A stretch of DNA of 64,000 nt. It comes from Oscillospiraceae bacterium (GTDB lineage: Bacteria; Bacillota; Clostridia; Oscillospirales; Ruminococcaceae). Shown here in pieces: positions 36,844 to 45,851 of this stretch. The notes under the pieces are model-generated. The model was not told the origin of the DNA and searched no databases. It saw nothing but the letters and a program-made list of their open reading frames with translations. The stretch covers positions 1 through 64,000 of the forward strand of contig JAFRUS010000011.1 in the NCBI GenBank assembly GCA_017438745.1, in the 5' to 3' direction. A program made the position numbers and the translations under genes. Within the stretch, counting starts at the first letter, position 1. Each line of letters starts with the position of its first letter.

Positions 36844-39652
36844 TAACTATTATAAAGGAAATGCCGGAACTTCCGGTTCACAGCCGACTGCATCCCCAAG
36901 TCCTACAGCTGCTTTTGCTGCTAAGAGACAGGCGTATATAAATGCACAGCAGGCTCGTGCCGCTTCCCCGTCTGTTCAGCTCACTCAGAACGGAAGACCA
37001 GCAACACCATCAGTACAGCTTGACCAGTACGGAAGACCTGTAACTCCTTCGGTTCAGCTTCAGAATGCACGACCGGCGTCACCGTCTGTTCAGCTTGATC
37101 AGTACGGAAGACCGGTTACTCCATCAGTTCAGCTTTCGCAGAATACAAGACCGGCGTCACCATCAGTCCAGCTCGATCAGTACGGAAGACCAGTTTCTCC
37201 TTCAGTTCAGCTGGGTGCAGACGGTAAACCTGCAGCGCAGAGTCCTACAGCTGCATTTGCAGTTCAGAGACAGGCTGCGATAAATCGTCAGGCTTCACCT
37301 TCAGTTCAGTTAGGTGCAGACGGTAAACCTGTCGCTCAGAGTCCAACAGCTGCATTTGCAGCTCAGAGACAGGCTGCTATTAACCGTCAGGCATCACCAT
37401 CAGTACAGCTTGACCAGAACGGAAGACCGGTTACTCCTTCAGTGCAGTTTGAACAGTATACACGTTCATTAAGGCCTTCAGTTCAGCTTCAGAATAACTC
37501 CCCTGCTCCTTCAAGAGCCGGAGGCCCGCCTTCTGGCAGTGTTCAGGGTGGTCCTCCTCCGGGAGTACGGGCTGGCGGACCACCTTCAGGCGGAAGAGCC
37601 GGAGGTCCTCCTCCAGGTGTCGGAGCTGGCGGTCCACCTCCGGGAAGACGTCCGGGCGGTCCGCAGGGCGGCAAACCAGGAATGGGCAGAATGGGCGGCG
37701 GAGCAAGAGGTCCTCGTCCGAAGGTTGAAAAAGGAACCCTGAAAAAACTTCTCGGTCTTCTTTTCAAAGAATACAAGGCAGCCCTTACTCTTGTTATCAT
37801 ATGTATGATAATCGTTGCACTTGTAAGTACTGTACAGTCAGTCTTCACCGAAAGAATAACAGCTATCATTACAACAGGTCTTGAAACTATCGGCAAGAAC
37901 AGATATACTGAAAGTTCTCAGTTTGTTGATGTATATAAGAGCCTTCGTCCTGAGATATTCAAAACAGTCGGCCTTATGATCGGTGTTTACACTATTGGTC
38001 TTACTGCGACATTTATCTACACAAGACTCAATGCGGTTATTACTCAGGGATTTCTCTACAGACTAAGAAAAAAGGTATTTGCAAAAATGCAGAGCCTTCC
38101 TGTAAAGTTCTTTGATACTCATAATCACGGCGATATCATGTCGTACTACACAAACGATATCGATACCCTCAGACAGCTTCTTTCTCAGGCGCTTCCTACC
38201 ATGTTCTCATCAGGAATGACCATTGCTGTGTATATCGTGATCATGCTTTACTACAGTATACCGCTTACTCTTACAGTTTGCTTAGGTGTAGCTTGTATGT
38301 TCATGGTAACAAAATTTGTCGGCGGAAACTCAGCCCGATTCTTCATGCAGCAGCAGATGTCCCTCGGCCGTACAGAAGGTTACATTGAAGAAATGATCCA
38401 TGGTCAGAAGGTAGTCAAGGTGTTCAGCCATGAGGAGATTTCAAAGCAGGACTTTGACAAACTTAATAACCAGCTGTTTGAAGATGCGAGAAACGCTAAT
38501 AAGTTCGCAAACATTCTCATGCCAATCATGGGCAACATCGGTAATATTCTTTATGTACTTGTTGCCTTTATCGGCGGTATTATAATGCTCAACGGATGGG
38601 CAAACCCTTCTGTAAGAGCTCTTGTAAGTGATGAAAAGTTACTTACGATCTCTGTAGTCGTTTCTTACCTCGGTATCACAAGACATTTCTGTCAGAGCAT
38701 TTCACAGGTATCACAGCAGATTAACTCTATTGCCATGGCTCTTGCCGGTGCTGAAAGGGTATTCAGAGTTCTTGACGAACAGTCAGAACAGGATGACGGA
38801 TATGTAGAACTTGTAAATGCTGTAAACAGAAACGGTTCCTATACTGAAAGCAATGCAAGAACAGGTTTATGGGCATGGAAACACAAGCACGGTAACGGTT
38901 CTGTTACCTATACTCCTCTTCAGGGTAATGTAGTATTTGAAAATGTTGATTTCGGATATGTACCTGAAAAGACAGTTCTTCACGACATTTCGCTCTTTGC
39001 TCATACCGGTCAGAAAATCGCTCTTGTTGGTTCAACCGGTGCCGGAAAGACTACTATAACAAACCTTATTAACAGATTCTATGATATTCAGGACGGTAAG
39101 ATCCGTTATGATGATATCAATATTGAAAAGATTAAGAAGAGCGACTTAAGACGTTCACTCGGTGTTGTTCTTCAGGAAGTAAATCTTTTCACAGGCACTG
39201 TAATGGACAATATTCGTTATGGAAAACTGGATGCTACTGATGAAGAGTGTATTGCAGCTGCTCGTCTTGCAAATGCTGACGGCTTTATCAGAATGCTGCC
39301 TAACGGATACAATACAGTTATCAAGGGCGACGGTTCCGATCTTTCACAGGGTCAGAGACAGCTTATCTCAATTGCTCGTGCTGCAATCGCCGATCCTCCG
39401 CTTATGATCCTTGACGAAGCTACAAGTTCTATCGATACAAGAACAGAACTTATCGTCCAGAAGGGTATGGATGCTCTTATGAAGGGACGTACAGTATTCG
39501 TTATCGCTCATAGACTTTCAACTATCAGAAACTCTGACATGATTCTTGTAATGGAACAGGGACGAATTATTGAGCGCGGTAACCATGATCAGCTTATTGC
39601 TGCAAGAGGTACTTACTACAGTCTTTATACAGGAGCTTTCGAGCTTAAATAA
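36836..39652 (+). CDS. Heterodimeric ABC exporter, catalytic subunit with a long repetitive N-terminal extension
   Basis: 938 residues. The normal exporter (about 600 residues) begins near residue 295 with KGTLKKLLGLLFKEYKAALTLVII. Its ATPase domain has GSTGAGKTT, signature LSQGQRQLISIARA and Walker B MILDEATSSIDTR with the catalytic Glu. The first roughly 295 residues are low-complexity: PSVQL units joined by DQYGRP or QNGRP, three copies of SPTAAFAxxRQAxIN, and a Gly/Pro/Arg tail (about 225-290). This extension has no signal peptide and should lie in the cytoplasm. Homologues often have a far shorter N-terminus. Confidence 0.9.
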   Translation: MDNNYYKGNAGTSGSQPTASPSPTAAFAAKRQAYINAQQARAASPSVQLTQNGRPATPSVQLDQYGRPVTPSVQLQNARPASPSVQLDQYGRPVTPSVQLSQNTRPASPSVQLDQYGRPVSPSVQLGADGKPAAQSPTAAFAVQRQAAINRQASPSVQLGADGKPVAQSPTAAFAAQRQAAINRQASPSVQLDQNGRPVTPSVQFEQYTRSLRPSVQLQNNSPAPSRAGGPPSGSVQGGPPPGVRAGGPPSGGRAGGPPPGVGAGGPPPGRRPGGPQGGKPGMGRMGGGARGPRPKVEKGTLKKLLGLLFKEYKAALTLVIICMIIVALVSTVQSVFTERITAIITTGLETIGKNRYTESSQFVDVYKSLRPEIFKTVGLMIGVYTIGLTATFIYTRLNAVITQGFLYRLRKKVFAKMQSLPVKFFDTHNHGDIMSYYTNDIDTLRQLLSQALPTMFSSGMTIAVYIVIMLYYSIPLTLTVCLGVACMFMVTKFVGGNSARFFMQQQMSLGRTEGYIEEMIHGQKVVKVFSHEEISKQDFDKLNNQLFEDARNANKFANILMPIMGNIGNILYVLVAFIGGIIMLNGWANPSVRALVSDEKLLTISVVVSYLGITRHFCQSISQVSQQINSIAMALAGAERVFRVLDEQSEQDDGYVELVNAVNRNGSYTESNARTGLWAWKHKHGNGSVTYTPLQGNVVFENVDFGYVPEKTVLHDISLFAHTGQKIALVGSTGAGKTTITNLINRFYDIQDGKIRYDDINIEKIKKSDLRRSLGVVLQEVNLFTGTVMDNIRYGKLDATDEECIAAARLANADGFIRMLPNGYNTVIKGDGSDLSQGQRQLISIARAAIADPPLMILDEATSSIDTRTELIVQKGMDALMKGRTVFVIAHRLSTIRNSDMILVMEQGRIIERGNHDQLIAARGTYYSLYTGAFELK
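36960..37700 (+). repeat. Coding tandem repeats (PSVQL units) and Gly/Pro-rich tract
   Basis: From 36960 to about 37480 the DNA repeats a unit coding for PSVQL plus DQYGRP, QNGRP, QNARP or GADGKP, with at least ten PSVQL cores. Two long near-identical stretches at about 37205-37290 and 37300-37395 encode PSVQLGADGKP followed by SPTAAFA and RQAAIN. From about 37500 to 37700 a GGPPxG tract follows. Such DNA is prone to unit-number change. Confidence 0.85.
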
Positions 39653-39662
39653 TCATAATATT

Positions 39663-39709
39663 AAAGCCTTACGGATACTTTTTACTGGTATCTGTAAGGC
39701 TTTGGTTTT
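39663..39709 (+). terminator. Terminator of the ABC exporter operon
   Basis: AAAGCCTTACGGATAC pairs with GTATCTGTAAGGCTTT (one G-T pair) around a 9-base loop and is followed by GGTTTTT. Confidence 0.85.
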
Positions 39710-39741
39710 TGGTATGCTTTTTACTTTCTGAATTATCCCAC

Positions 39742-39778
39742 AAAAAATCCGCTCCTTTTACGGAACGGATTTTTTTTT
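39742..39778. terminator. Terminator at the end of tetR
   Basis: AAAAAATCCG and CGGATTTTTT flank a 14-base loop with T-runs on both strands. It abuts the tetR stop codon, and on the plus strand backs up the previous terminator. Confidence 0.75.
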
Positions 39779-40397
39779 ATTCTGTTTTGTCAGGAACTTT
39801 CTGATACTGAGCAATTATATTGCGCACTGTCCTGAATATATGCGGTTTAAGATCATCTATCAGTACCGGCTCCTTGTAAAGGATCGGTGAATATGAAACT
39901 GAACTTACGAATTCACATATCATATAGAACATGATCTCCGGCGATTCAAGGTTGTCGCCTTCTTCTGATATTATCTTTTCAAAAGCAGCTGCTATTCCCT
40001 GCTCGGATGTTCCCTTTTCACCAGAATAGATAAGATTCTTGAAGATTCCCCAGCTGAGATTTTTTGAAATAAAAAGAAGCAGAGCCTGGTTTTCCACCAG
40101 CTGATCTATTATATTATTTACTACGAAAATAACCTTGTCGGTGAATGTCTTCTGTGGTTCCTTCTCGAGAGCTTCAACAGCCTTTTCAAAAAGCTTTTCT
40201 GTTTTGTGGCCGATAAGCTTGTTTTTTATATCTATCTTATCCTTAAAATAAAGGTAGAAAGTACCTTTGGCAACACCGGCGCGGTCAGCAATGTCTGAAA
40301 TCGAGGTGTTAACTACGCCTTTGGTTGTAAACAGTTCGAAAGCCGTCTGCAGGAGTGAATTTCTCTTTTGCAGTTTCTTTTCATCTACTCTGCCCAT
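39777..40397 (-). CDS. TetR-family repressor of the RND exporter locus
   Basis: 206 residues. The N-terminal helix-turn-helix ISDIADRAGVAKGTFYLYFKDKIDIKNKLI is classic TetR. The C-terminal ligand domain (about 60-206) is not assignable. It is divergent from the RND exporter gene, and two matching palindromes lie in the shared upstream region, so it most likely represses the exporter in the absence of an effector. Confidence 0.92.
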   Translation of the reverse strand: MGRVDEKKLQKRNSLLQTAFELFTTKGVVNTSISDIADRAGVAKGTFYLYFKDKIDIKNKLIGHKTEKLFEKAVEALEKEPQKTFTDKVIFVVNNIIDQLVENQALLLFISKNLSWGIFKNLIYSGEKGTSEQGIAAAFEKIISEEGDNLESPEIMFYMICEFVSSVSYSPILYKEPVLIDDLKPHIFRTVRNIIAQYQKVPDKTE

Positions 40398-40518
40398 TAT
40401 AATAACTCCTTCGTTTTACAGCAGACGTGTTTCTGACCGTTCGCTGTAATTAGTCAATTGTTCTGAATGCAGCTTAAGAGCACATACGGCAAAGCTGATT
40501 TTAATATTTCCTTAGATA

Positions 40519-40547
40519 AGTATAATATATAATTTCCCCAGTGTCAA
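40519..40547 (-). promoter_or_regulatory. Promoter of tetR
   Basis: On the minus strand TTGACA (40542-40547), 17-base spacer, TATACT (40519-40524). It gives a leader of about 115 bases. No TGACYG operator overlaps it directly. Confidence 0.7.
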
Positions 40548-40612
40548 TATAGTTAAAATGCACTAATACCAGTCCGCTTTTTTACTGACTATGTAGAATA
40601 TCTACAATATTA

Positions 40613-40658
40613 TGACCGACGGTCATTTTTCTTTCCGAAAGATATTGACTGTCGGTCA
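40613..40658. promoter_or_regulatory. Two TetR-type operators
   Basis: TGACCGACGGTCA (40613-40625, perfect palindrome) and TGACTGTCGGTCA (40646-40658, near copy) are spaced 33 bases start to start, about three helical turns. The second overlaps the -35 box of the exporter promoter. Confidence 0.85.
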
Positions 40659-40673
40659 GTTTTGAAATATAAT
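40645..40673 (+). promoter_or_regulatory. Promoter of the RND exporter operon
   Basis: TTGACT (40645-40650), 17-base spacer, TATAAT (40668-40673), overlapped by the second operator. The transcript would start near 40680, leaving a leader of about 150 bases. Confidence 0.8.
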
Positions 40674-40701
40674 ATAATTCAAGGAGGATAGAAGTTTATT
40701 A

Positions 40702-40779
40702 ATGGACGCCTGTTGTGTAATGCTTTTGGATCATCGGCAGGTTTGTTCAATGCTAAACTGTTTATTCACTATAATATAA
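40702..40779 (+). CDS. Putative 25-residue Cys-containing small ORF in the RND leader
   Basis: MDACCVMLLDHRQVCSML continuing to NCLFTII and a TAA. AAGGAGGA at 40681-40688 is a strong Shine-Dalgarno, but 13 bases away from the ATG, which is long. It sits between the TetR-controlled promoter and the exporter gene. It could be a small peptide, a translational leader, or chance. Confidence 0.3.
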   Translation: MDACCVMLLDHRQVCSMLNCLFTII

Positions 40780-40830
40780 AATAAATACAGATCTTCTGTA
40801 TTACAGAACAATAAAACGGAGGTAATTGAT

Positions 40831-42936
40831 ATGCTGCAGAGCTTTGGTAATTTTATAGCAAAGCACCGTAGACTGATTATCCTGTTTTACGTACTCCTTC
40901 TGATACCTTCAGCATTCGGTTATGTAAAAACAAGGATAAACTACGATGTTCTCAGCTATCTTCCTGACACACTTGAAACTGTAAAAGGTCAGGACATAAT
41001 GGTTGACGAATTTGAATCAGGCGCCTTTTCCATGATCATAGTGGAAAACATGGATAATAAAGACGTTGTGGAACTGAAAAAGAAAATTGAGAAAGTTGAT
41101 CACGTCAGCAGCGTTATCTGGTACGACGACATACTTGACATCTCAGTTCCTGAAAATATGCTTCCTTCAAAGATTCATGATGCCCTTTTCAACGGTGATT
41201 CTACAATGATGGTCGCTCTCTTCGATAACACAACTTCATCTGACGAAACAATGAATGCGGTTACCGAGATGAGAAAAATTACCGGCAGACAGTGCTTCAT
41301 AAGCGGTATGTCTGGTGTCGTAACTGATATCAAGTCGTTATACCTTAAAGAAATGCCTTCATATATTGCAGTAGCAGCTATACTTTCCCTTATAGTTCTC
41401 TGCCTGGCAATGGATTCATTCCTTGTTCCGGTGCTTTTCCTTTCAAGTATAGGGGCTGCGATAATATATAATCTCGGAAGCAACATAATTATCGGCGAGA
41501 TATCATATGTAACACTTGCACTTTCAGCAGTTCTCCAGCTCGGTGTTACAATGGACTATTCGATCTTCCTTCTTAACAGCTACATGGAAAGAAGAAAGAA
41601 ATATCCGAGCGAACAGGCTATGGCGAAGGCTATCGAAGATACCTTCCGTTCAGTAACAGGCAGCTCAGTAACAACAGTTGCCGGATTTGCAGCTCTCATG
41701 CTCATGACTTTCGCACTTGGCAAAAACATAGGAATCGTAATGATGAAGGGCGTAGTTATCGGAGTTATATGCTGTGTAACTCTCCTCCCTTCTATGATAC
41801 TCTGCTTTGAAAAAGGCATTGATAAAACAACACATAAGCCGTTTATCCCTTCACTCGATAAAGTTTCAGAATTCATAACAAAGCACTCTAACGTATGGCT
41901 TATGATATTTGCACTGTTATGCGTTCCGTGTTTTTACGGAAACCAGAACAACGAGCTCTATTACAATATAGACAGTTCCCTTCCAGAAACACTTGACAGT
42001 GCGGTAGCAAACAAGAAGCTTGAAGAAGATTTTGATATGAACACCGTTTATATGATCCTTCTTAAAAACGGACTTCCGGTTGCTGACAAACAGCAGATGA
42101 TGGATGAAATAAAGGAAGTTGAAGGTGTAAACTGGATCATCGGACTTGATTCAGTGATTGGACCTGCAGTTCCGGATTCAATGATTCCTGCCGACATACT
42201 CGGAAAACTCAAAAGTGATAACTACGAGCTCGAACTTATAAGCTCAAATTACAAAACAGCCACAACAGAAGCAAACCAGCAGATAGATAAGGTCAACGGA
42301 ATACTTAAATCCTACAGCAAGGATTCGCTCATAGTCGGTGAAGCTCCGCTTACAAAGGATCTTGCGGATGTAACTGACGTGGATATCACAACAGTAAATA
42401 TCGTATCCATCGCGGCTATCTTCATTATAGTAATGATCGTATTCAAATCCATTTCTATTCCGGTTATCCTGGTAAGCGTTATCGAATTTGCAATCTGCAT
42501 CAATATGTCGTTCCCGTACTACATGCATACTCCGCTTCCATTCGTAGCAAGTATAGTAATCGGAACTATCCAGCTTGGTGCTACTGTCGATTATGCAATA
42601 CTTATGACCGGAAAATATCAGGATTACAGGCTGAAAGGCTATGATAAATACGAAGCAGTACGCAAAGCACACTGTGCTTCCATCAAGCCGGTCATCATCA
42701 GCGGTACAAGTTTATTTGCTGCTACATTCGGCGTTGGCCTCTGTTCCGATATAGATATGATCAGCTCAATAACAGTTCTTCTTTCAAGAGGTGCCGTCGT
42801 AAGTACATTAGTTGTACTCACAGTTCTTCCGGCTATGTTTATCGTACTTGACAGAGTTATCTGTGCAACTACATCAGGAATGAAAGATCTTTATAATCAT
42901 AAAAATACAGAATGCAGACACGCTGCTCAGAATTAA
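40831..42936 (+). CDS. RND/MMPL-family transporter
   Basis: 701 residues, about 12 membrane helices in two halves, each with a helix, a large outer loop and a five-helix bundle. Proton-relay-type segments are visible in LGVTMDYSIFLLNSY (first half) and LGATVDYAILMTGKY (second half). This size and layout matches clostridial MMPL proteins that move lipids or hydrophobic compounds. GGAGG precedes the ATG. The next gene begins 13 bases later and encodes a secreted heptad-repeat protein that likely works with it. Confidence 0.9.
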   Translation: MLQSFGNFIAKHRRLIILFYVLLLIPSAFGYVKTRINYDVLSYLPDTLETVKGQDIMVDEFESGAFSMIIVENMDNKDVVELKKKIEKVDHVSSVIWYDDILDISVPENMLPSKIHDALFNGDSTMMVALFDNTTSSDETMNAVTEMRKITGRQCFISGMSGVVTDIKSLYLKEMPSYIAVAAILSLIVLCLAMDSFLVPVLFLSSIGAAIIYNLGSNIIIGEISYVTLALSAVLQLGVTMDYSIFLLNSYMERRKKYPSEQAMAKAIEDTFRSVTGSSVTTVAGFAALMLMTFALGKNIGIVMMKGVVIGVICCVTLLPSMILCFEKGIDKTTHKPFIPSLDKVSEFITKHSNVWLMIFALLCVPCFYGNQNNELYYNIDSSLPETLDSAVANKKLEEDFDMNTVYMILLKNGLPVADKQQMMDEIKEVEGVNWIIGLDSVIGPAVPDSMIPADILGKLKSDNYELELISSNYKTATTEANQQIDKVNGILKSYSKDSLIVGEAPLTKDLADVTDVDITTVNIVSIAAIFIIVMIVFKSISIPVILVSVIEFAICINMSFPYYMHTPLPFVASIVIGTIQLGATVDYAILMTGKYQDYRLKGYDKYEAVRKAHCASIKPVIISGTSLFAATFGVGLCSDIDMISSITVLLSRGAVVSTLVVLTVLPAMFIVLDRVICATTSGMKDLYNHKNTECRHAAQN

Positions 42937-42949
42937 GGAGGAAAACATC

Positions 42950-45742
42950 ATGAAATCAAAATACATAAAAATAATGGCAGGAGTTACAGCACTTGCTTTA
43001 TCTTCTGGATTTACAGTTCTTTATGCTGAAAGCAGAAATGACAATGCTGAAACGGAGGATACTTCTGAAGTTCAGCCTCAGACAGAAGAGACTGAAGGAA
43101 CTGAAAACAATGCACTTTCAGCTAGCAGCGGTGATGGAATTACAAAGAATGAAACAGTTTATGTAAATGCTTCTGCAGACGGTAACGCCGAGGATGTTAC
43201 TGTAAGTGACTGGATCTCAAATCCTGATTCACTGCAGATATTGAATGATATGTCCGACCTTACAGATATTGTGAACGTAAAAGGCTCTGAGGCATATTCT
43301 GAGATCGGCAACGCTCTTACATGGCAGGCCGGCGGGTCTGATATCTACTATCAGGGCAAAACAGACCGTGATCTTCCTGTAAAAATGTCTGTTACCTACA
43401 CTCTTGACGGAAACACCATCTCCCCTTCTGAACTTTCAGGAAAGAGCGGCCACGTAACTATTCGTTTTGACTATACCAACCTTGCAAAGAAGACTGTCGA
43501 TGTTGACGGAAAGAAATATACCGTTTCAGTTCCGTTTGCAGCAGTTACAGGACTTGTTCTTGACAGCAGCAAATTCACAAACGTTGAAGCAGTAAACGGC
43601 AAGATCGTTTCTGACGGAAACAGATGTATCGCAGCCGGCGGCGCTTTTCCTGGCCTTAAGGAAAGCCTGGAAACAGGAAATAAGGCAGAAGATCCTTCTA
43701 TCGACACAAGCATGATCAATATACCGGAATATTTTGAAGTATCAGCTGATGTAACAGACTTTTCACTTGAAACATCAATTACTGTAGTTACAAATGAGAT
43801 TTTCAACGAAATAGGAATTGACCCGTCATCTACAGTTGATGAATTAAAGTCAAAGATCGATGAGCTGACAGAAGCTTCACTTAAGCTTAAGAATGGTACA
43901 TCTGATCTTTATGACGGTGTAAGCACACTTCTTGAAAAGTCTGGAGAACTTAAATCAGGTATAGGTAAACTTTCAGACGGTGCTGCAAAGCTTAACGATG
44001 CTGCCGGTCAGATAAATGATGGTGCATCAAAACTTTCTGACGGTGCAGGAAAACTTAATGAAGGCGGAGAAAAGCTTGACGCTGGTATAGGCGAATTTGC
44101 CGACGGAGTTGCATCACTTAAGGAGGGTACTTCAGCTCTTAAGGACGGTGCTGGTTCACTTAAGGAAGGAACAGCTGCTCTCTCAGAAGGTGCTGCATCA
44201 CTTAAAGACGGTACCGCTTCCCTTTCTGCAGGTGCTTCTTCACTTAAAGAAGGAACTGCAGCACTTTCAAACGGCGCATCAGAACTTTCAGGCGGAGCAA
44301 AGACACTCAGTGACGGAACAGTTTCCATCGACAATGGCGTTGAGGATCTCGGTAACGGATTAAACAGCTTAAGTGCCGGATTTATAAAGCTTACATCAAA
44401 TACAGAAGCACTTCTTAACGGTTCTGAAGCTTATTTAAACGGTATTGTTACATTACGTGACGGACTTGCCGAGGTTTCAGCAGATACTTCACAGCTTAAA
44501 GTCCTTGTTGATTCATCATCAGCTATTAAACAGGGCATATCTGATCTTAATGCCGCTGCAGAACAGCTTAAAGCAGCTTCCGGTTCAGATGCCATGAAGA
44601 ACCGCTTTGCTGAAAACGGTCTTGATACAGATACACTTGCGGCTGGCAACGCAGCATGCATAGAAACTCTTGAAACACAGATAGCAACACTTACAACACA
44701 GGCTGACGCACTCGCCGCTGTTGAAGGATGCGAGGAACAGGCTGCTGCTCTTAACGAACAGATAGCATCGCTTACAGGAATAGTTACAGTACTTAAAGGC
44801 GACAGCGCATTTATCGAAGGATCACTTCAATATACAGACGGACTTGGCGAAGCCGCTGCTAAATTAGCCGAAGGCTCTGCTTCACTTAAGGCAAGCTACG
44901 AACAGTTTGATGCTGCTATACAGGCTCTCGCTGAAAAGATCTCAGGAACAACAGAAAACATCTGTAAAATAAAAAATGCCGTAGATCAGCTCGCTGAAAG
45001 CTACGAAAAGGTAAACGGCGGAATAGTAGCCTATACAAACGGCGTAAATGAACTGAATGAAGGCTGCAGCAAGCTTACATCCGGTGTACAGAAACTTAAG
45101 GCTGGTACTACTTCACTTAAGGACGGAGCTGCAAATCTTTCCGCAGGCGCTGATGTTTTAAGCAACGGTGCAAAGAGCGTTGACGAAGGTACAGGTTCAC
45201 TTGCAGAAGGAATCGGTAAAGTTGATTCAGGTGCTGCTTCCCTTGCTGACGGCGCAGCTAAGGCTGATAACGGTGCAGGAGCTCTTCTGAATGGTATTAC
45301 AGAAGCAGATGCAGGAACAGAAAAGCTTAACGAAGGAGCAAAGGAACTTAAAAATGGTTCAGGCTCTCTTATCGGCGGAATCAAGGAACTCTTTGATTCT
45401 CTTAATATCTTCAAGAAAGGCACATCTGATTTCGCTGCCGGTTCTTCAGAGCTTTCAGACGGTATAAACAAAGTGTCAGACGGAACAGGTGCTCTTATCG
45501 ACGGAATCGGCCAGTTACACGACGGTGCATCTGAACTCAATGACGGTATGGCAAAGTTTAATGCAGAAGGCATCGGTAAGATCTCAGATACAGTAAATAA
45601 CGAGATCACTGACTTTACAGACAGACTTAGGGCACTTTCAAAAGCTTCGGAAGAATACACTTCATTCTCCGGAAAATCTGATTCTATGAAGGGCAGCGTA
45701 AAATTTGTAATTGAAACTGACCGTATCGGAACAGATGAATAA
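42950..45742 (+). CDS. Secreted X-X-X-Leu-X-X-Gly heptad-repeat protein
   Basis: 930 residues. Signal peptide about 1-26 (ITALALSS-type core, cut near LYA-ES). Residues about 30-300 are an acidic spacer and a beta-rich domain (VKMSVTYTLDGNTISPSELSGKSGHVTIRFDY). From about 310 to 490 and 690 to 890 run heptads such as SLKEGTA, ALSEGAA, SLKDGTA, characteristic of the heptad family found in YhgE/Pip-like proteins. A helical segment separates the arrays. Unlike YhgE it has no membrane helices after the signal peptide. Co-transcription with the RND transporter suggests it forms an extracellular stalk or adaptor. Confidence 0.85.
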   Translation: MKSKYIKIMAGVTALALSSGFTVLYAESRNDNAETEDTSEVQPQTEETEGTENNALSASSGDGITKNETVYVNASADGNAEDVTVSDWISNPDSLQILNDMSDLTDIVNVKGSEAYSEIGNALTWQAGGSDIYYQGKTDRDLPVKMSVTYTLDGNTISPSELSGKSGHVTIRFDYTNLAKKTVDVDGKKYTVSVPFAAVTGLVLDSSKFTNVEAVNGKIVSDGNRCIAAGGAFPGLKESLETGNKAEDPSIDTSMINIPEYFEVSADVTDFSLETSITVVTNEIFNEIGIDPSSTVDELKSKIDELTEASLKLKNGTSDLYDGVSTLLEKSGELKSGIGKLSDGAAKLNDAAGQINDGASKLSDGAGKLNEGGEKLDAGIGEFADGVASLKEGTSALKDGAGSLKEGTAALSEGAASLKDGTASLSAGASSLKEGTAALSNGASELSGGAKTLSDGTVSIDNGVEDLGNGLNSLSAGFIKLTSNTEALLNGSEAYLNGIVTLRDGLAEVSADTSQLKVLVDSSSAIKQGISDLNAAAEQLKAASGSDAMKNRFAENGLDTDTLAAGNAACIETLETQIATLTTQADALAAVEGCEEQAAALNEQIASLTGIVTVLKGDSAFIEGSLQYTDGLGEAAAKLAEGSASLKASYEQFDAAIQALAEKISGTTENICKIKNAVDQLAESYEKVNGGIVAYTNGVNELNEGCSKLTSGVQKLKAGTTSLKDGAANLSAGADVLSNGAKSVDEGTGSLAEGIGKVDSGAASLADGAAKADNGAGALLNGITEADAGTEKLNEGAKELKNGSGSLIGGIKELFDSLNIFKKGTSDFAAGSSELSDGINKVSDGTGALIDGIGQLHDGASELNDGMAKFNAEGIGKISDTVNNEITDFTDRLRALSKASEEYTSFSGKSDSMKGSVKFVIETDRIGTDE

Positions 45743-45778
45743 ATAGTAAATGACAGAATACTTTATGTTTTTTTGAAA

Positions 45779-45825
45779 AAAGGAGCATCTCCTCAGATGA
45801 TAGTGAGGAGATGCTCCTTTAATTG
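45779..45825 (-). terminator. Terminator between the heptad-repeat gene and the SPASM radical SAM gene
   Basis: Two 17-base perfect arms (45779-45795 and 45804-45820) with an 8-base loop. The minus strand continues into seven T, so it serves the radical SAM gene best; on the plus strand only three T follow. Confidence 0.85.
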
Positions 45826-45851
45826 TCAGTATACGTGTTTTGCCTTTGCGT

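Noticed and set aside
36960-37480. Repeats as a mobile element or integron array
   Set aside because: They stay in one reading frame and encode a continuous peptide extension.
37431-37896. Minus-strand ORFs in the repeat region of the ABC exporter
   Set aside because: Pro/Gly/Arg-rich products are mirror images of the coding repeats on the plus strand; no start signals.
45031-45660. A 209-codon minus-strand ORF
   Set aside because: Shadow of the heptad repeats, Ser/Pro-rich, without a Shine-Dalgarno.
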